Assembly: GCF_000786695.1 (NCBI RefSeq)
Contig: NZ_CP009962.1
Coordinates: forward strand, 3,844,001 to 3,908,000
Direction: 5' to 3'
Origin: Collimonas arenae
Lineage (GTDB): Bacteria > Pseudomonadota > Gammaproteobacteria > Burkholderiales > Burkholderiaceae_D
Length of the DNA stretch: 64,000 nt
The notes below the pieces were generated by a model. That model was given only the letters and a program-made list of their open reading frames with translations. It had not been told where the DNA came from and made no database searches. The position numbers were made by a program, and so were the translations under genes. Positions 1 through 10,768 of this stretch are shown piece after piece (within the stretch, counting starts at the first letter, position 1; each line of letters begins with the position of its first letter).

Positions 1-155
1 AGTGTAATCCAATTGATAAATAAACACGTAATTACTTGGGATTAATCTTAAGCGGATTTGCAGCGGCAAAAACTGCCATCCATTTAACGAAATGCTATGC
101 TCCGATCTCGCTCATCGGCAGAACACTTCAGCCGAACCGCTTTCAGTCGACAAAC

Positions 156-1937
156 ATGAACACGATCAATCTCATTCAACAGGCGTATAAGGATTTTCAA
201 AATGGAAACGTCGCACATGCCGAACGTTCCCTGAAAAACATTCTGCAAAGCCAGCCGGCGAACTTTGACGCTTTGCATATCCTCGGCGTGATTTGCACCG
301 CCACCGGCCAGCGTCCGCAGGCGATTGACCTGTTCCAGCGCGCCTTGGCGGTGGCCCCGGACAATGTCTCGCTGCACTACAAACTGGCCCGGGCGCAATT
401 CGAGTCAGGCCAGTTCGAAGCAGCTCTGGGTGCTTATGAGCGCATCCTTTCCCTAGGCTATGTCAAGCCGGAAATCTTGCTGGCCAAGACAGCGGCTTTG
501 GTCAATCTGCTGCGCTATCAAGAGGCCTTGGATTGCCTCGACCAGGCGCTGGCGCAATGGCCGGATTACGCTGAAGGCTGGGCTCATAAGGGCGCTGTGT
601 GGTACCAGTTGCAGCACTATGAAGACGCACTGGTTTGCTGCTCAAGGGCGCTTGCGCTGCAACCATCCATGGCAGACGGTTGGTACAAGAAAAGCCTGGC
701 GCTGGATAAATTGGAACGCTATCCGGATGCACTGGTTTGCGCTGACCGTGCCATAACCCTGGCGCCGGACAACGCGGCATACCGCCTGGACCGTGCTGTG
801 ATCCTGCACAAACTGGGGCGCTATGCAGAAGCGTTGAGCGACCATGAAATAGGACTGTCGCAGGCGCCGGACAACGCCGAAGCCTGGGGCGATCACGGCC
901 TGACCCTGAGTCGCATGAAGCGCCATGAGCAGGCGCTCGTTAGCTACAGCCGTGCGCTCAGCATTCAAAGCGGCTACGCCGACGTACTCTCTAACCAGTC
1001 GCTATCGCAACTGGTGCTGGGGCAATTCGAGGCTGGCTGGCTAAGTTACGAATACCGCTGGAAAAAAGGGAATGCCGACCATCCGCGCCATACGCAGATA
1101 CCGCTGTGGCTGGGACAGCTGGCGATCAGCGGCAAGCGGATTTTGCTGTGGTCGGAACAGGGCTTGGGCGACACCATCCAGTTTTGCCGCTATGCCTCGC
1201 TCGTCGCCGCACTGGGAGCCAAGGTCATTCTTGAAGTCGATCCCGCCCTGAAAAACATCGCTCAGACCATGGGAAATTTCCAGGTCATCGCCATCGGCGA
1301 GCATGTACCGGAAGTCGACTACCAGACACCATTGATGAGTCTGCCGCTGGTCTTCAAAACCGATCTCGCAACTATCCCGGCCAAGCCAGCCTATCTCAGC
1401 GCAGATAGCCGGAAGAAAGAAAACTGGAAAAGCAGGCAGGATTTCACCAACGGCAAATTGAAAGTCGGCCTGGTTTGCTCCGGGAATCCAGGCAATACCA
1501 ACGATCAAAGACGCTCCATGCCGTTACAGGATTTCGCTCCGATACTGCAATCCGGCATTGCCGATTTTTTCCTCATCCAGAAAGAAGTCAGGGAAAGCGA
1601 CCTCGCATTCCTGCAGCAAACCCCAAGCCTGCGGCTGCCGGCTACCGACATCGACGGCTTTGACGATACCGCCGCCATCGTCGCCAATCTTGACCTGGTG
1701 ATCAGTGTAGACACCTCCATCGCGCACCTGAGCGGCGCCCTCGGCGTGCCGGTCTGGATTCTCTTGCCGTGGGCGCCGGACTGGCGCTGGCTGCTGGATC
1801 GTGAAGACAGCCCTTGGTATCCGAGTGCCAGACTGTTCAGGCAGGATGAGGTCGGGAACTGGGAAGGTGTCATTACGCGGGTCACCGAAGCATTGGATGG
1901 TTTTCTCGATTCTCTGCCTGGAATCAATCCAAGATGA
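156..1937 (+). CDS. TPR-repeat protein with glycosyltransferase-like C-terminal domain
   Basis: The first ~330 residues are tandem tetratricopeptide repeats, seen as recurring A-x-x-x-x-P-x-x-A/Y periods of 34 residues. The last ~260 residues resemble the ADP-heptose:LPS heptosyltransferase fold, with a WSEQGLGDTIQF motif and a late VDTSIAHLSGALGVPVW motif typical of the nucleotide-sugar site. Proteins of this architecture are annotated as TPR-containing glycosyltransferase-family proteins and are often linked to surface glycans or protein glycosylation; the substrate here is unknown. The frame stays open upstream to a TTG at 36, but the ATG at 156 starts MNTINLIQQAYKDF, where homology-like TPR sequence begins, so I prefer it. 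No glycan cluster is visible beside it and the upstream side is cut off by the window. Confidence 0.8.
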   Translation: MNTINLIQQAYKDFQNGNVAHAERSLKNILQSQPANFDALHILGVICTATGQRPQAIDLFQRALAVAPDNVSLHYKLARAQFESGQFEAALGAYERILSLGYVKPEILLAKTAALVNLLRYQEALDCLDQALAQWPDYAEGWAHKGAVWYQLQHYEDALVCCSRALALQPSMADGWYKKSLALDKLERYPDALVCADRAITLAPDNAAYRLDRAVILHKLGRYAEALSDHEIGLSQAPDNAEAWGDHGLTLSRMKRHEQALVSYSRALSIQSGYADVLSNQSLSQLVLGQFEAGWLSYEYRWKKGNADHPRHTQIPLWLGQLAISGKRILLWSEQGLGDTIQFCRYASLVAALGAKVILEVDPALKNIAQTMGNFQVIAIGEHVPEVDYQTPLMSLPLVFKTDLATIPAKPAYLSADSRKKENWKSRQDFTNGKLKVGLVCSGNPGNTNDQRRSMPLQDFAPILQSGIADFFLIQKEVRESDLAFLQQTPSLRLPATDIDGFDDTAAIVANLDLVISVDTSIAHLSGALGVPVWILLPWAPDWRWLLDREDSPWYPSARLFRQDEVGNWEGVITRVTEALDGFLDSLPGINPR

Positions 1938-1976
1938 AATAATTACTTGGCAATTTTCCATCCAGCTCCAACAAAA

Positions 1977-2014
1977 AAAATCCTCCCTGCTTGAAGTCAA
2001 GCAGGGAGGATTTT
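1977..2014. terminator. bidirectional rho-independent terminator
   Basis: A perfect 12-bp inverted repeat (TCCTCCCTGCTT, 6-nt loop, AAGCAGGGAGGA) is flanked by an A-run on the left and TTTT on the right. It therefore works as a terminator on both strands. It sits between the convergent TPR gene and ppsA. Confidence 0.9.
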
Positions 2015-2061
2015 CTATTCAGGTTGCAACAGCAAGAAGCTGCGTACAACCGACGCAGGAT

Positions 2062-4488
2062 TTATTGCGCTGCCGCCAGCTTCTGCCAAGTATCGATCAC
2101 CGAGTCAGGATTCAGGGAAATCGATTCAATCCCCTGCTTCATCAGCCATTCGGCAAAATCCGGATGGTCCGAAGGGCCCTGACCGCAAATGCCGACGTAC
2201 TTGCCCTTGGCGATACAGGTGGCGATGACTTTTTCCAGCAACGCCAGGATAGCCGGATCGCGTTCGTCGAAATCGGCTGCCAGCAATTCCATGCCGGAAT
2301 CACGGTCCAGTCCCAGAGTCAACTGAGTCAGATCGTTGGAGCCGATCGAGAAACCGTCGAAGAACTCCAGGAACTGCTCGGCCAAGATCGCATTCGATGG
2401 CACTTCGCACATCATGATTACGCGCAAGCCGTTCTCGCCGCGCACCAGGCCGTTCTTGCCCAACAAACCGATGACCTTCTCCGCTTGCCCCAGCGTGCGC
2501 ACGAAAGGCACCATGATCTCGACGTTGGTCAACCCCATGTCGTTACGCACCCGCTTCATGGCCTGGCATTCCATTTCGAATGCCTCGGCGAAATCGCTGG
2601 CCAGGTAACGCGCTGCGCCACGGAAACCGAGCATCGGATTTTCTTCATCCGGCTCGTAGCGCGAACCGCCGATCAGCTTCTTGTATTCGTTCGACTTGAA
2701 GTCAGACAAACGCACGATGACTTTTTTCGGCCAGAACGCAGCGGCGATGGTCGCAATCCCTTCAGCCAGCTTGTCGACATAGAATGCCTTCGGCGACGCA
2801 TGGCCGCGGGCGACCGACTCGACCGCCTTCTTCAGGTCGGCGTCGATGTTCGGGTATTCCAGGATCGCACGGGGGTGCACACCAATATTGTTATTGATAA
2901 TAAACTCCAGACGCGCCAGACCAACGCCGCCGTTTGGAATCGACTGGAAATCGAAAGCCAGTTGCGGGTTACCGACGTTCATCATGATTTTCAGCGGCAA
3001 CGCAGGTAATTCACCGCGAGCCACTTCGGAGACTTCGGTTTCCAGCAGGCCATCGTAAATCTTGCCTTCGTCGCCTTCAGCGCAAGATACAGTCACCAGC
3101 GTGCCGTCTTTCAGGACATCAGTCGCGTCGCCGCAACCGACCACTGCCGGCACACCAAGTTCACGCGCAATAATCGCAGCGTGGCAAGTACGGCCGCCAC
3201 GGTTGGTGACAATCGCCGAAGCCCGCTTCATCACCGGTTCCCAATTAGGATCGGTCATATCGGCTACCAGCACGTCGCCTGGCTGCACTCTTTCCATTTC
3301 GGATGCATCGTGAATAACACGTACCGGGCCGGCGCCGATTTTCTGACCAATGGCGCGGCCGTGCGTCAACACATTGCCGATACCCTTGAGTTTGAAACGC
3401 TGCTGCGCATCGCTCGATTTTTCCTGCGACTTCACTGTTTCCGGACGTGCTTGCAAAATGTATAACTTGCCGTCACGGCCGTCTTTACCCCACTCGATGT
3501 CCATCGGACGCTCATAGTGCTTCTCGATGATGGTGGCGTATTTAGCCAGCTCGACGATTTCGGTATCGTCCAGGGAATAGCGGTTGCGCAACTCGATTGG
3601 CACATCAACAGTCTTGACCGAGCGGCCAGCCTTGGCTTCGCCGGTGAATTCCATCTTGATCAGCTTGGAGCCGATATTGCGGCGGATGATCGGCAGCTTG
3701 CCTTGTTCCAGCATTGGCTTGTGGACATAGAATTCGTCCGGATTGACTGCACCCTGCACCACTGTTTCGCCCAGGCCATAGCTCGATGTGATGAACACGA
3801 CATCCTTGAAGCCGGATTCGGTATCCAGGGTGAACATGACGCCGGCGGCACCGACATCGGAGCGGACCATGCGTTGCACGCCAGCCGACAACGCCACTTC
3901 AGCGTGGGTGAAACCCTTGTGCACGCGATAGGAAATAGCGCGGTCGTTATACAAGGATGCGAACACGTGCTTCATCGCTTCCAGCACGTTGTCGATGCCG
4001 ACCACGTTAAGGAAAGTTTCTTGCTGCCCGGCAAATGACGCATCCGGCAAATCCTCAGCAGTCGCCGAAGAACGCACGGCAAACGACATCTCGCTGGCGG
4101 AATCAGCCACCAGACGCTTGTAAAACTCGTTGATTTCCTGCTCCAGACGGGGCTGGAACGGCGTTTCCACGATCCATTGACGGATCTCGGCACCGGCTTG
4201 CGCCAAGGCCCGTACGTCTTCAATATTCAGCGTTGCCAGGCGTTCGGCAATGCGGTCGGCCAAAGCCGGCCCACCGTCGACACTATGCGACAAGAAGTCG
4301 CGGAATGCCTGCGCAGTGGTAGCGAAGCCACCCGGCACCCGAACTCCGGCGCCGGCCAGCTGGCTGATCATTTCACCCAGTGATGCGTTTTTACCGCCGA
4401 CGGATTCGACATCCGTCATCCGCAGATTTTCAAAGGAGATGACGTAAGCCGCCCCCTGGGTAGCACCCATCTGTATTGCATTGGACAT
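2062..4488 (-). CDS. ppsA: phosphoenolpyruvate synthase
   Basis: The enzyme makes PEP, AMP and phosphate from pyruvate, ATP and water, the entry step of gluconeogenesis from C3 acids. The 808-residue length is normal for the family. Order of domains: an N-terminal pyruvate/PEP-dikinase ATP-binding domain, the swivelling phosphohistidine domain with GGRTCHAA (His436 is the phosphorylated residue), and a C-terminal TIM-barrel PEP-utilising domain with the catalytic Cys768 in [11 protein letters not shown]. The ATG start opens [12 protein letters not shown]. It is divergent from ppsR, which encodes its regulatory kinase/phosphorylase; that pairing strongly supports the call. A bidirectional terminator follows the stop. 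Confidence 0.97.
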   Translation of the reverse strand: MSNAIQMGATQGAAYVISFENLRMTDVESVGGKNASLGEMISQLAGAGVRVPGGFATTAQAFRDFLSHSVDGGPALADRIAERLATLNIEDVRALAQAGAEIRQWIVETPFQPRLEQEINEFYKRLVADSASEMSFAVRSSATAEDLPDASFAGQQETFLNVVGIDNVLEAMKHVFASLYNDRAISYRVHKGFTHAEVALSAGVQRMVRSDVGAAGVMFTLDTESGFKDVVFITSSYGLGETVVQGAVNPDEFYVHKPMLEQGKLPIIRRNIGSKLIKMEFTGEAKAGRSVKTVDVPIELRNRYSLDDTEIVELAKYATIIEKHYERPMDIEWGKDGRDGKLYILQARPETVKSQEKSSDAQQRFKLKGIGNVLTHGRAIGQKIGAGPVRVIHDASEMERVQPGDVLVADMTDPNWEPVMKRASAIVTNRGGRTCHAAIIARELGVPAVVGCGDATDVLKDGTLVTVSCAEGDEGKIYDGLLETEVSEVARGELPALPLKIMMNVGNPQLAFDFQSIPNGGVGLARLEFIINNNIGVHPRAILEYPNIDADLKKAVESVARGHASPKAFYVDKLAEGIATIAAAFWPKKVIVRLSDFKSNEYKKLIGGSRYEPDEENPMLGFRGAARYLASDFAEAFEMECQAMKRVRNDMGLTNVEIMVPFVRTLGQAEKVIGLLGKNGLVRGENGLRVIMMCEVPSNAILAEQFLEFFDGFSIGSNDLTQLTLGLDRDSGMELLAADFDERDPAILALLEKVIATCIAKGKYVGICGQGPSDHPDFAEWLMKQGIESISLNPDSVIDTWQKLAAAQ

Positions 4489-4762
4489 AACAACCTCTAG
4501 TTTGATGATAAGAAATTTTCACAATTGCCTTCGCCGCCCTTGGCTTTTTGTTATTCTTCGTCAGGTAGCTTTAAATATTCAGTTGGCTGCCATTTTATGC
4601 CAATTTAGCGCCGAAAGGCGTACAAGGCAGAAAGCTACATACTGCAAGCTAGAGTGCCTGCTCTGTTAAAAGTTTCTGTACCATGGCGCATACAGTCCCG
4701 GTTTCGTGCCGGGCTATAGCCGTTGCTGCTTTCGCCTCCCTTATTTTATTATCAACAATATT

Positions 4763-5611
4763 ATGCATGATGCTGCTCCTGCGCCGCTGGTCCCTGCCAA
4801 TCGCACCGTATTCTTTGTCTCTGACGGCACCGGCATTACCGCCGAGACGTTCGGCCATTCGGTACTAACCCAGTTCGAGCTGCGCTTCAAACAGGTGCGC
4901 CTGCCTTTCATCGATACTTTGGACAAGGCGTATGAAGCAACCCGCAAGATTAATGAGGCATTTGTTGCGGATGGCAAGCTGCCCATCGTTTTTTCGACGC
5001 TGGTGAAAGCCGACCTGTCGAAAGTGATCCAGCACGCCAAAGCCATGCATATGGATTTGATCCAGACGTTTGTCGAGCCACTGGAAAAAGAATTGGGCGT
5101 GAAGTCGACCCACACCATCGGCCGCAGCCACAACACCGCCAACACTGACGAATACAAGAACCGGATCGAGGCCATTAATTTTTCACTGGCGCATGATGAC
5201 GGCCAATCGCACAAGAACCTTGCAGATGCCGATGTGATCCTGGTGGGCGTGTCCCGCTCGGGTAAAACTCCAACCAGCCTCTACCTGGCGATGCAGTTTG
5301 GCGTCAAGGCAGCGAACTACCCTTTGATTCCGGAAGATTTTGAACGAGATAAATTGCCAAGCGGCCTGTTGCCGTTCAAGCAAAAGATTTTCGGCCTGAC
5401 GATTGCCGCCGACCGCTTATCGGAAATTCGCAACGAGCGCCGTCCGGGCAGCAAATACGCTGCGCTGACGAATTGTCGTTATGAAGTGAATGAAGCGGAA
5501 AAAATCATGCGGCGCGAGGGGATTCGCTGGATGTCGTCGACCACCAAATCGATTGAAGAAATTGCGGCGACGATTTTGCAGGATATCAAGCCGGATATAC
5601 GGACCTTTTGA
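4763..5611 (+). CDS. ppsR: PEP synthase regulatory kinase/pyrophosphorylase
   Basis: Member of the DUF299/PpsR family, cytosolic bifunctional enzymes that inactivate PEP synthase by ADP-dependent threonine phosphorylation and reactivate it by Pi-dependent dephosphorylation. Visible marks are the N-terminal [14 protein letters not shown] motif and a P-loop, [11 protein letters not shown], around residue 160. From the ATG at 4763 the protein has 282 residues, a usual length for the family; the frame is open further upstream to a GTG at 4706, but that extension ([14 protein letters not shown]) looks non-coding. The gene is divergent from ppsA, and a 274-bp spacer holds both promoters. A dispersed repeat begins five bases after the stop. 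Confidence 0.95.
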   Translation: MHDAAPAPLVPANRTVFFVSDGTGITAETFGHSVLTQFELRFKQVRLPFIDTLDKAYEATRKINEAFVADGKLPIVFSTLVKADLSKVIQHAKAMHMDLIQTFVEPLEKELGVKSTHTIGRSHNTANTDEYKNRIEAINFSLAHDDGQSHKNLADADVILVGVSRSGKTPTSLYLAMQFGVKAANYPLIPEDFERDKLPSGLLPFKQKIFGLTIAADRLSEIRNERRPGSKYAALTNCRYEVNEAEKIMRREGIRWMSSTTKSIEEIAATILQDIKPDIRTF

Positions 5612-5615
5612 CGAT

Positions 5616-5707
5616 TTGCGGGACAGAGGCGGCCGGCGTTGGCTTTAAGAGTCGCCTAGGTGAATTTTGCGACGAATTACCCTATCCGGGCGGCTCGGTC
5701 CCCAACC
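5616..5707 (+). repeat. dispersed intergenic repeat, copy A (hairpin-type, ~92 bp)
   Basis: This stretch matches 44133-44216 read on the other strand. Shared blocks include TTGCGGGACAGAGGCGGCCG at one end and CGACGAATTACCCTATCCGG near the other. The two ends are themselves imperfect inverted repeats: GGGACAGAGGCGGCCGG against GGGACCGAGCCGCCCGG. The copies differ most in the middle. It fills most of the convergent ppsR / TrmH-gene spacer. It looks like a small non-autonomous hairpin (REP- or MITE-like) element. Confidence 0.75.
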
Positions 5708-5757
5708 GACCAAGCCAAGCAATACCTTCGAGTCAATTCGGAATTTTACAATTCAGG

Positions 5758-6549
5758 CTATTTAGTCTGGCGCAATTGCTCAAAGAAACAGACCGCCGCC
5801 GCAGCAGCGACGTTTAACGATTCCATCTGACCGCGATGTGGGATCACTACTTGCTGGCTTGCCAGCTGCAGCAAATCCTCCGCAACACCCTGCCCTTCAT
5901 GGCCGAACAGCCAGGCCAGCGATCCGCTGAGATCGGCCTGGTAGATGCTTTGCGTCGCATACGAACTGGTGGCCAGCACCGGTATCTGCGCCGTCGCGAT
6001 CAAGGCCGCCAGATCGACGCCCTCAAAAATATCCACGATGAAATGCGCGCCCATGCCAGCGCGCAGAACCTTGGGTGACCAGGCAGATGCACTACCTTCC
6101 GAACAATAGATTTGCTTGATGCCGGCAGCAGCGGCACTGCGCAAGACGGAGCCCAGATTTCCCGGATCCTGCAGATTGTCGAGCAACACCGCGGACTGCG
6201 TCAGTGCCGCCGGAACAGTTGTCTTCGGCGTTTCAATCACGAACAGCAGGCCGACACCGTGCTCGACCTGGCTCAGCGCCCGATACTGCCCGTCCGGCAG
6301 CACGATGCATTGAACACCCTCGGCCTGGCATTGCCTGATCAGCACTGCCGCTTCGTCATGCCCCAGCGCCGTTTCACTGGCGACGCATAAGGCCGGTTTG
6401 CCGGCATGCTGCAGATACGCTTCCGCCAGATGGATCCCGTCCAGCAAGGTACGTCCTGCTTTACGGCGCGCCTGCGCACTGGTAGCAAGCTGCTTCAGTT
6501 CTTTATACAAAGGATTGGCGTCGGAGGTGATGCTTTTCATCTGGCTCAT
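5758..6549 (-). CDS. TrmH/SpoU-family RNA methyltransferase
   Basis: A 263-residue SpoU-class 2'-O-methyltransferase using S-adenosylmethionine, likely acting on rRNA. The N-terminal ~110 residues fit the SpoU substrate-binding domain. The C-terminal half has the knotted-fold motifs: [17 protein letters not shown] (motif 1), LFGHEGQGV (motif 2) and [18 protein letters not shown] (motif 3). The ATG at 6549 overlaps the rnhB stop in ATGA, indicating translational coupling; a second Met three codons on is an alternative. I cannot tell which nucleotide it modifies; RlmB and YsgA/TsnR-type enzymes share these motifs. It ends the lpx-rnhB gene string. Confidence 0.9.
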   Translation of the reverse strand: MSQMKSITSDANPLYKELKQLATSAQARRKAGRTLLDGIHLAEAYLQHAGKPALCVASETALGHDEAAVLIRQCQAEGVQCIVLPDGQYRALSQVEHGVGLLFVIETPKTTVPAALTQSAVLLDNLQDPGNLGSVLRSAAAAGIKQIYCSEGSASAWSPKVLRAGMGAHFIVDIFEGVDLAALIATAQIPVLATSSYATQSIYQADLSGSLAWLFGHEGQGVAEDLLQLASQQVVIPHRGQMESLNVAAAAAVCFFEQLRQTK

Positions 6550-7190
6550 GCTTTCATTGTGCCTGAACCCGCAACCAACAAAGCCCTCACCGGCGCATAC
6601 GACTTACGGTGCACAGGCGAGACGCCGTGCAGCCGCAAACGCTCCATGTGCAACGCCGTCGGATAACCTTTGTGCTGGTCGAAAGCATAGTGTGGGTATT
6701 GTTCGTGCAACACTTGCAGCGCGGCGTCGCGCGCGGTCTTTGCCAAAATCGATGCGGCTGATATGGCCTGTACTTTGTCGTCGCCCTTGACGATGGCTTC
6801 GGAGCGAATGCTCAGCGCCGGGCAGCGATTACCGTCGATCAGCGCCAACGTCGGCAGCATCGCCAAGCCTTCCACGGCGCGCTTCATCGCCAGCATCGTT
6901 GCCTGCAAGATGTTGAGGCTATCGATTTCGGCTTCGGAACATTCGGCAATCGCCCATGCAAGCGCGTTGCCTTTAATTTGCTCCGCCAGCAACTCGCGCC
7001 GTTCTGCGGTGAGCTTCTTGGAATCACGCAGACCGGTAATCGGCCGCGCCGGATCGAGAATGACGGCAGCAGCAAATACCGGGCCCGCCAAAGGACCGCG
7101 ACCGGCTTCATCGACGCCGCAAATGGTTTCGCCGTCGTAGGAAAAGAGAGAGAGATTGGGATCGGATAAGGTCACGGCAAAGCAATTCAA
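6546..7190 (-). CDS. rnhB: ribonuclease HII
   Basis: Cleaves the RNA strand of RNA-DNA hybrids and removes single ribonucleotides from DNA. The signature [15 protein letters not shown] supplies the first Asp-Glu catalytic pair, and LRDSKKL and IDGN blocks follow as expected. Length of about 210 residues is normal. The start is uncertain. The longest frame uses TTG at 7190, a GTG lies at 7175, and neither has a clear Shine-Dalgarno. It lies directly after lpxB, the common lpxB-rnhB order in Proteobacteria, and is coupled by an ATGA overlap to the methyltransferase gene. Confidence 0.95.
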   Translation of the reverse strand: MNCFAVTLSDPNLSLFSYDGETICGVDEAGRGPLAGPVFAAAVILDPARPITGLRDSKKLTAERRELLAEQIKGNALAWAIAECSEAEIDSLNILQATMLAMKRAVEGLAMLPTLALIDGNRCPALSIRSEAIVKGDDKVQAISAASILAKTARDAALQVLHEQYPHYAFDQHKGYPTALHMERLRLHGVSPVHRKSYAPVRALLVAGSGTMKA

Positions 7191-7204
7191 AATAGAGGGG
7201 CAGA

Positions 7205-8398
7205 TCAGGCTCGGGCCGGCGAAAATCCAGCTGTACGTTTATGCTGTTCAATCACTTGCAACACAGCTTGCGCACTTTCGCTGGCGGTATCGCGCAGCAA
7301 AGTGTGATGCATGTCGGTAAAGCGCTGGCGCAGCATCGCCTGATGAGCCGGGTCATCCAGTTGCTTCCAAAGCGCATCCGCCAGCGCCTGCGGCGTGGCA
7401 TTGTGCTGCAACAGCTCGGGCACAAGGAATTCTCGCGCCAGTATATTCGGCAAACCGATCCACGGCTGGTAACTCATGTGCCGCATGATTTCCCAGCTGG
7501 CGCGCATCATTTTATAAGCGATCACCATGGGCTTTTTATACAGGGCGACTTCCAACGACGCGGTGCCGGAGGCTACAAGGACCGCATCGGCGGCGGCCAT
7601 GGCCGTATGCGACTGGCCATCCAGAATCTGGATCGGCAGGTCCTGCAAACCGGCCTGGGTGATCAGCTCGCTAAAGAATGCGCGCTGCTTCTGACCCGCC
7701 ATCGGCGCGATGAAGCGCATACCGGGATCACGTTGCGCCAATATCCTGGCGGCTTGCACAAAGGCGATGGTGTTGTGCTTGAGCTCGCCCATGCGGCTGC
7801 CGGGCATGATAGCCACTACCCTGCCGTCGGACGGCAGACAGAGCGCGCTACGCGCCGCCGCAACGTCCGGTACCATCGGAATCACCTGCGCCAACGGATG
7901 GCCGACATAGGTGACCGGTATTCCGGCCTTGCGATAAATCTCGGCTTCGAACGGGAAAATGACCAGCATGTGCGAGGCTGCACGCGCGATCTTCTTGATA
8001 CGACCGCCGCGCCAGGCCCAGATCGACGGACCGATAAAATGAACTGTAGGGATGCCGCCACGGCGCAACTGCTCTTCCAGGCCGAAATTGAAGTCGGGTG
8101 CATCGACGCCGATAAAGACATTGGGCTTTTGCGCCAGAAGACGATCGCGCAGGGAATTCTGGATGCCTTTTAGTTCGCGATAGTGAGCAAGTACTTCGAA
8201 CAAGCCATTGACCGACAATTTTTCCATCGGCCAATCGCTGACAAAACCATACTCAGCCATCTTGGGACCTCCGATGCCATACATGCGCGCATCAGGCAGA
8301 TGCGGACGCAATCCGGACAAAAGACGGCTCGCCAGCAAATCGCCGGAGGATTCTCCGGCGACCATGGCAATAGCTACGTTGGAATTGGTATCCGCCAT
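7205..8398 (-). CDS. lpxB: lipid-A-disaccharide synthase
   Basis: Condenses UDP-2,3-diacylglucosamine with lipid X to give the lipid A disaccharide, at the inner face of the inner membrane. The N-terminal [17 protein letters not shown] motif and the later [10 protein letters not shown] and ASGTASLE motifs are typical of this GT-B (GT19) family. The ATG at 8398 follows the lpxA stop by one base and gives 397 residues, near the family norm. The open frame extends 77 codons further up, but only through lpxA sequence read in another frame, so I reject that extension. Confidence 0.96.
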   Translation of the reverse strand: MADTNSNVAIAMVAGESSGDLLASRLLSGLRPHLPDARMYGIGGPKMAEYGFVSDWPMEKLSVNGLFEVLAHYRELKGIQNSLRDRLLAQKPNVFIGVDAPDFNFGLEEQLRRGGIPTVHFIGPSIWAWRGGRIKKIARAASHMLVIFPFEAEIYRKAGIPVTYVGHPLAQVIPMVPDVAAARSALCLPSDGRVVAIMPGSRMGELKHNTIAFVQAARILAQRDPGMRFIAPMAGQKQRAFFSELITQAGLQDLPIQILDGQSHTAMAAADAVLVASGTASLEVALYKKPMVIAYKMMRASWEIMRHMSYQPWIGLPNILAREFLVPELLQHNATPQALADALWKQLDDPAHQAMLRQRFTDMHHTLLRDTASESAQAVLQVIEQHKRTAGFSPARA

Positions 8399-8399
8399 G

Positions 8400-9188
8400 T
8401 CAGCGGATAATGCCACGCGCAGACGACGCGATAAATTCACGCAACTGCTTGATGTATTCAGCAGAATCCGGCACCTTGGACTCTTCCAGCGCCAAAGCCG
8501 CCATCGCCTCTTCCAAAGGCAAACCAGAACGATAAATGGTCCGGTAAGCACGCTTGATCGCCATGATCTGCTCGCCGCTAAAACCGCGACGGCGCAGACC
8601 TTCGCTATTGATGCCGGCAGGTACGGCACGATTGCCGGCTGCGGTCACGAATGGAGGAACATCCTGGCTGACGGCGGCGGTGAACGCGGTCATCGCATGG
8701 GCGCCGATACGGCAAAACTGGTGCACAGTGGTAAATCCGCCGAGCAAGACCCAGTCGCCAATATACACATGTCCGGCCAGCGTGGCGTTATTCGCGATCG
8801 TGGTATTGCTGCCGATCTGGCAATCATGCGCGACGTGTACATAGGCCATGACCCAATTATCGTCACCGATACGCGTAACGCCGCCATCCTGCACGGTACC
8901 GAGATTCAAGGTGACGAATTCGCGGATAGTGTTGCGGTCGCCGATTTCCAGCCTCGTCGGTTCACCGGCATATTTCTTGTCTTGCGGTACGCCGCCAATC
9001 GAACCGAACTGGAAAATCGAATTATCGCGACCAATTGTGGTGTGGCCTTCAATCACGACATGCGGGCCGATCTTGCTGTTGGCGCCAATCGCGACATGCG
9101 GTCCGATGACCGTGTAAGCGCCGACTTCCACTGAACTGTCGAGGGCCGCCTTGGGATCGATGACGGCCGTTGGATGAATGCGCGTCAT
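8400..9188 (-). CDS. lpxA: UDP-N-acetylglucosamine acyltransferase
   Basis: First enzyme of lipid A synthesis, adding a 3-hydroxyacyl chain from ACP to UDP-GlcNAc. The N-terminal two-thirds is a left-handed beta-helix of hexapeptide repeats ([28 protein letters not shown]). HQFCRIG and GLRRRGF are conserved blocks of the LpxA C-terminal part. The ATG at 9188 gives 262 residues, matching the family; upstream in-frame sequence is fabZ in another frame. It sits in fabZ-lpxA-lpxB order, which also separates it from LpxD. Confidence 0.97.
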   Translation of the reverse strand: MTRIHPTAVIDPKAALDSSVEVGAYTVIGPHVAIGANSKIGPHVVIEGHTTIGRDNSIFQFGSIGGVPQDKKYAGEPTRLEIGDRNTIREFVTLNLGTVQDGGVTRIGDDNWVMAYVHVAHDCQIGSNTTIANNATLAGHVYIGDWVLLGGFTTVHQFCRIGAHAMTAFTAAVSQDVPPFVTAAGNRAVPAGINSEGLRRRGFSGEQIMAIKRAYRTIYRSGLPLEEAMAALALEESKVPDSAEYIKQLREFIASSARGIIR

Positions 9189-9192
9189 CGGA

Positions 9193-9687
9193 TCACGCAG
9201 ATGGGCTAGCGTCTGCCGGGGCGCCTGGAGTGACAGCGTCACGCATAGTACACATGAATTCGGCTTCGACTGCGAGCTCGCCATCGACGCTGGCGACTGC
9301 CTTGTACTTCCAGATGCCGCGCACCACGCGCACAATCTCGACTTGTAGCTTGATCTGGTCGCCTGGTTCGACCGGGCGGCGGAAACGCGCCTTGTCGATG
9401 CCTAGGAAATACACGACGGTATTTTCATCCGGCTTGCGGCCTTCGGTCAAAAACGACAGCAACGCAGCGGTTTGCGCCAGCGCCTCAATCGTCAACACGC
9501 CCGGCATGACCGGCTTGTTGGGGAAATGTCCGTTGAAAAACTCTTCATTGATCGTGACATTCTTGATCGCTGTGATCGATTTGCCGCTTTCCCAATTCAA
9601 TACGCGATCAACCAGCAACAGCGGGTAACGGTGCGGCAGGTAGGTTTTGATCTGATTGATATCTAGCGTTTGGTTTGGACTATTCAT
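9193..9687 (-). CDS. fabZ: 3-hydroxyacyl-[ACP] dehydratase FabZ
   Basis: Dehydrates 3-hydroxyacyl-ACP in type II fatty-acid synthesis and competes with LpxA/LpxD for 3-hydroxymyristoyl-ACP. The hot-dog-fold motif [17 protein letters not shown] carries the catalytic His and Glu. The sequence [13 protein letters not shown] near the N-terminus is diagnostic. The ATG at 9687 gives 164 residues and overlaps the end of lpxD by 8 bp, suggesting coupled translation. Length and position between lpxD and lpxA are standard. Confidence 0.96.
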   Translation of the reverse strand: MNSPNQTLDINQIKTYLPHRYPLLLVDRVLNWESGKSITAIKNVTINEEFFNGHFPNKPVMPGVLTIEALAQTAALLSFLTEGRKPDENTVVYFLGIDKARFRRPVEPGDQIKLQVEIVRVVRGIWKYKAVASVDGELAVEAEFMCTMRDAVTPGAPADASPSA

Positions 9688-10747
9688 TATCTTTTTGACT
9701 ATCTTGTACGTTAAGCTGTTTGACGGATTTTTCCAGAGACCGGATTTTCTCACGCATTGTATTCAGATTGCGCACCAGGGCGGCAGATTTTTCCCAGTCG
9801 CCGTGCTTGGCAATCGGATAAAAGCCGGTATATTGCCCCGGCTCCGAAATCGAGCGCAAGGCTAGCGTCCCCGCTGAGACATGCACGTGATCGGCGATAG
9901 TGATGTGGCCGTGGATCATGGCAGCCCCGCCTATCGAGCAATATTTTCCGATTTTGGCGCTGCCGGCGATCCCTGCACATGCTGCAATGGCAGTATGCGC
10001 GCCAATATGGCAGTTGTGAGCGATCTGGATCTGGTTGTCCAGCTTGACCCCTTCTTCAATCACGGTATCCGCCAGAGCGCCACGATCTATCGTGGTATTG
10101 GCGCCGATTTCAACGTCGTCGCCAATCAAGACCCGGCCGGTTTGCGGAATCTTGACCCATTTCCCACCATCGTTGGCAAAACCGAAACCATCGGCGCCAA
10201 TGACCACACCAGAATGAATGATCGCACGCCGGCCAATCTCGCAGCCGTGATAGACCGTGACATTGGGATAAAGACAACTTTCCGCACCAATGCTTACACC
10301 CGCGCCAATCACGCAACCTGCCTCTATACGGACATGCTCGCCGATCACTGCACCGCTGCCGATCACTACATTAGGACCAATGCATGCGCTAGCCGCGACA
10401 ACTGCAGTTGCATCGACGCTGGCGGCTGGATGAATACCGGGAATCACAGGAATGGCGTTTTTGACGGCAAAAAGCTGCGCCGCCCTGGCAAAATAGGCAT
10501 AGGGATTGACAACCACGATGCGCGCACCGTGATAATCAGCGCCAATCGCTGCATCGTCAGCCGCAGACAAGATGACCGCCGCAGCTTGCGTCTGCGACAC
10601 TTGAGGCCGGAATTTCGGATTCGAGAGGAAGGTGATCTGCGACGCAATGGCATCGCTCAATGGAGCAATGCCGGATATCAGGATATCCGCATCGCCTGTC
10701 AATTGGCCACCTAAGCTTTCGACCAATTCTTTTAGCCGAATGCTCAT
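9680..10747 (-). CDS. lpxD: UDP-3-O-(3-hydroxyacyl)glucosamine N-acyltransferase
   Basis: Third step of lipid A synthesis, N-acylating UDP-3-O-acylglucosamine. The first ~100 residues are the LpxD uridine-binding domain ([24 protein letters not shown]). A left-handed beta-helix of hexapeptide repeats follows, containing the active-site region [11 protein letters not shown] and the IAHNCHIG repeat. The 355-residue length is normal, and a short C-terminal helix ([15 protein letters not shown]) closes the protein as in known LpxD. It lies 21 bases after the skp-like gene in the conserved bamA-skp-lpxD-fabZ order. Confidence 0.96.
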   Translation of the reverse strand: MSIRLKELVESLGGQLTGDADILISGIAPLSDAIASQITFLSNPKFRPQVSQTQAAAVILSAADDAAIGADYHGARIVVVNPYAYFARAAQLFAVKNAIPVIPGIHPAASVDATAVVAASACIGPNVVIGSGAVIGEHVRIEAGCVIGAGVSIGAESCLYPNVTVYHGCEIGRRAIIHSGVVIGADGFGFANDGGKWVKIPQTGRVLIGDDVEIGANTTIDRGALADTVIEEGVKLDNQIQIAHNCHIGAHTAIAACAGIAGSAKIGKYCSIGGAAMIHGHITIADHVHVSAGTLALRSISEPGQYTGFYPIAKHGDWEKSAALVRNLNTMREKIRSLEKSVKQLNVQDSQKDNE

Positions 10748-10768
10748 AGTGGCCTTAACAGAATGTAT

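Noticed and set aside
29..1950. 11-bp direct repeat TAATTACTTGG flanking the TPR gene (29-39 and 1940-1950)
   Set aside because: It could look like a target-site duplication, but there are no terminal inverted repeats or transposase, and an 11-bp coincidence is expected somewhere in a window this size.
1801..3009. 402-codon plus-strand frame
   Set aside because: Crosses the bidirectional terminator and is antisense to ppsA.
8399..8629. 77-codon extension of LpxB
   Set aside because: It overlaps lpxA in another frame and has no LpxB-like sequence; the ATG at 8398 fits the family.
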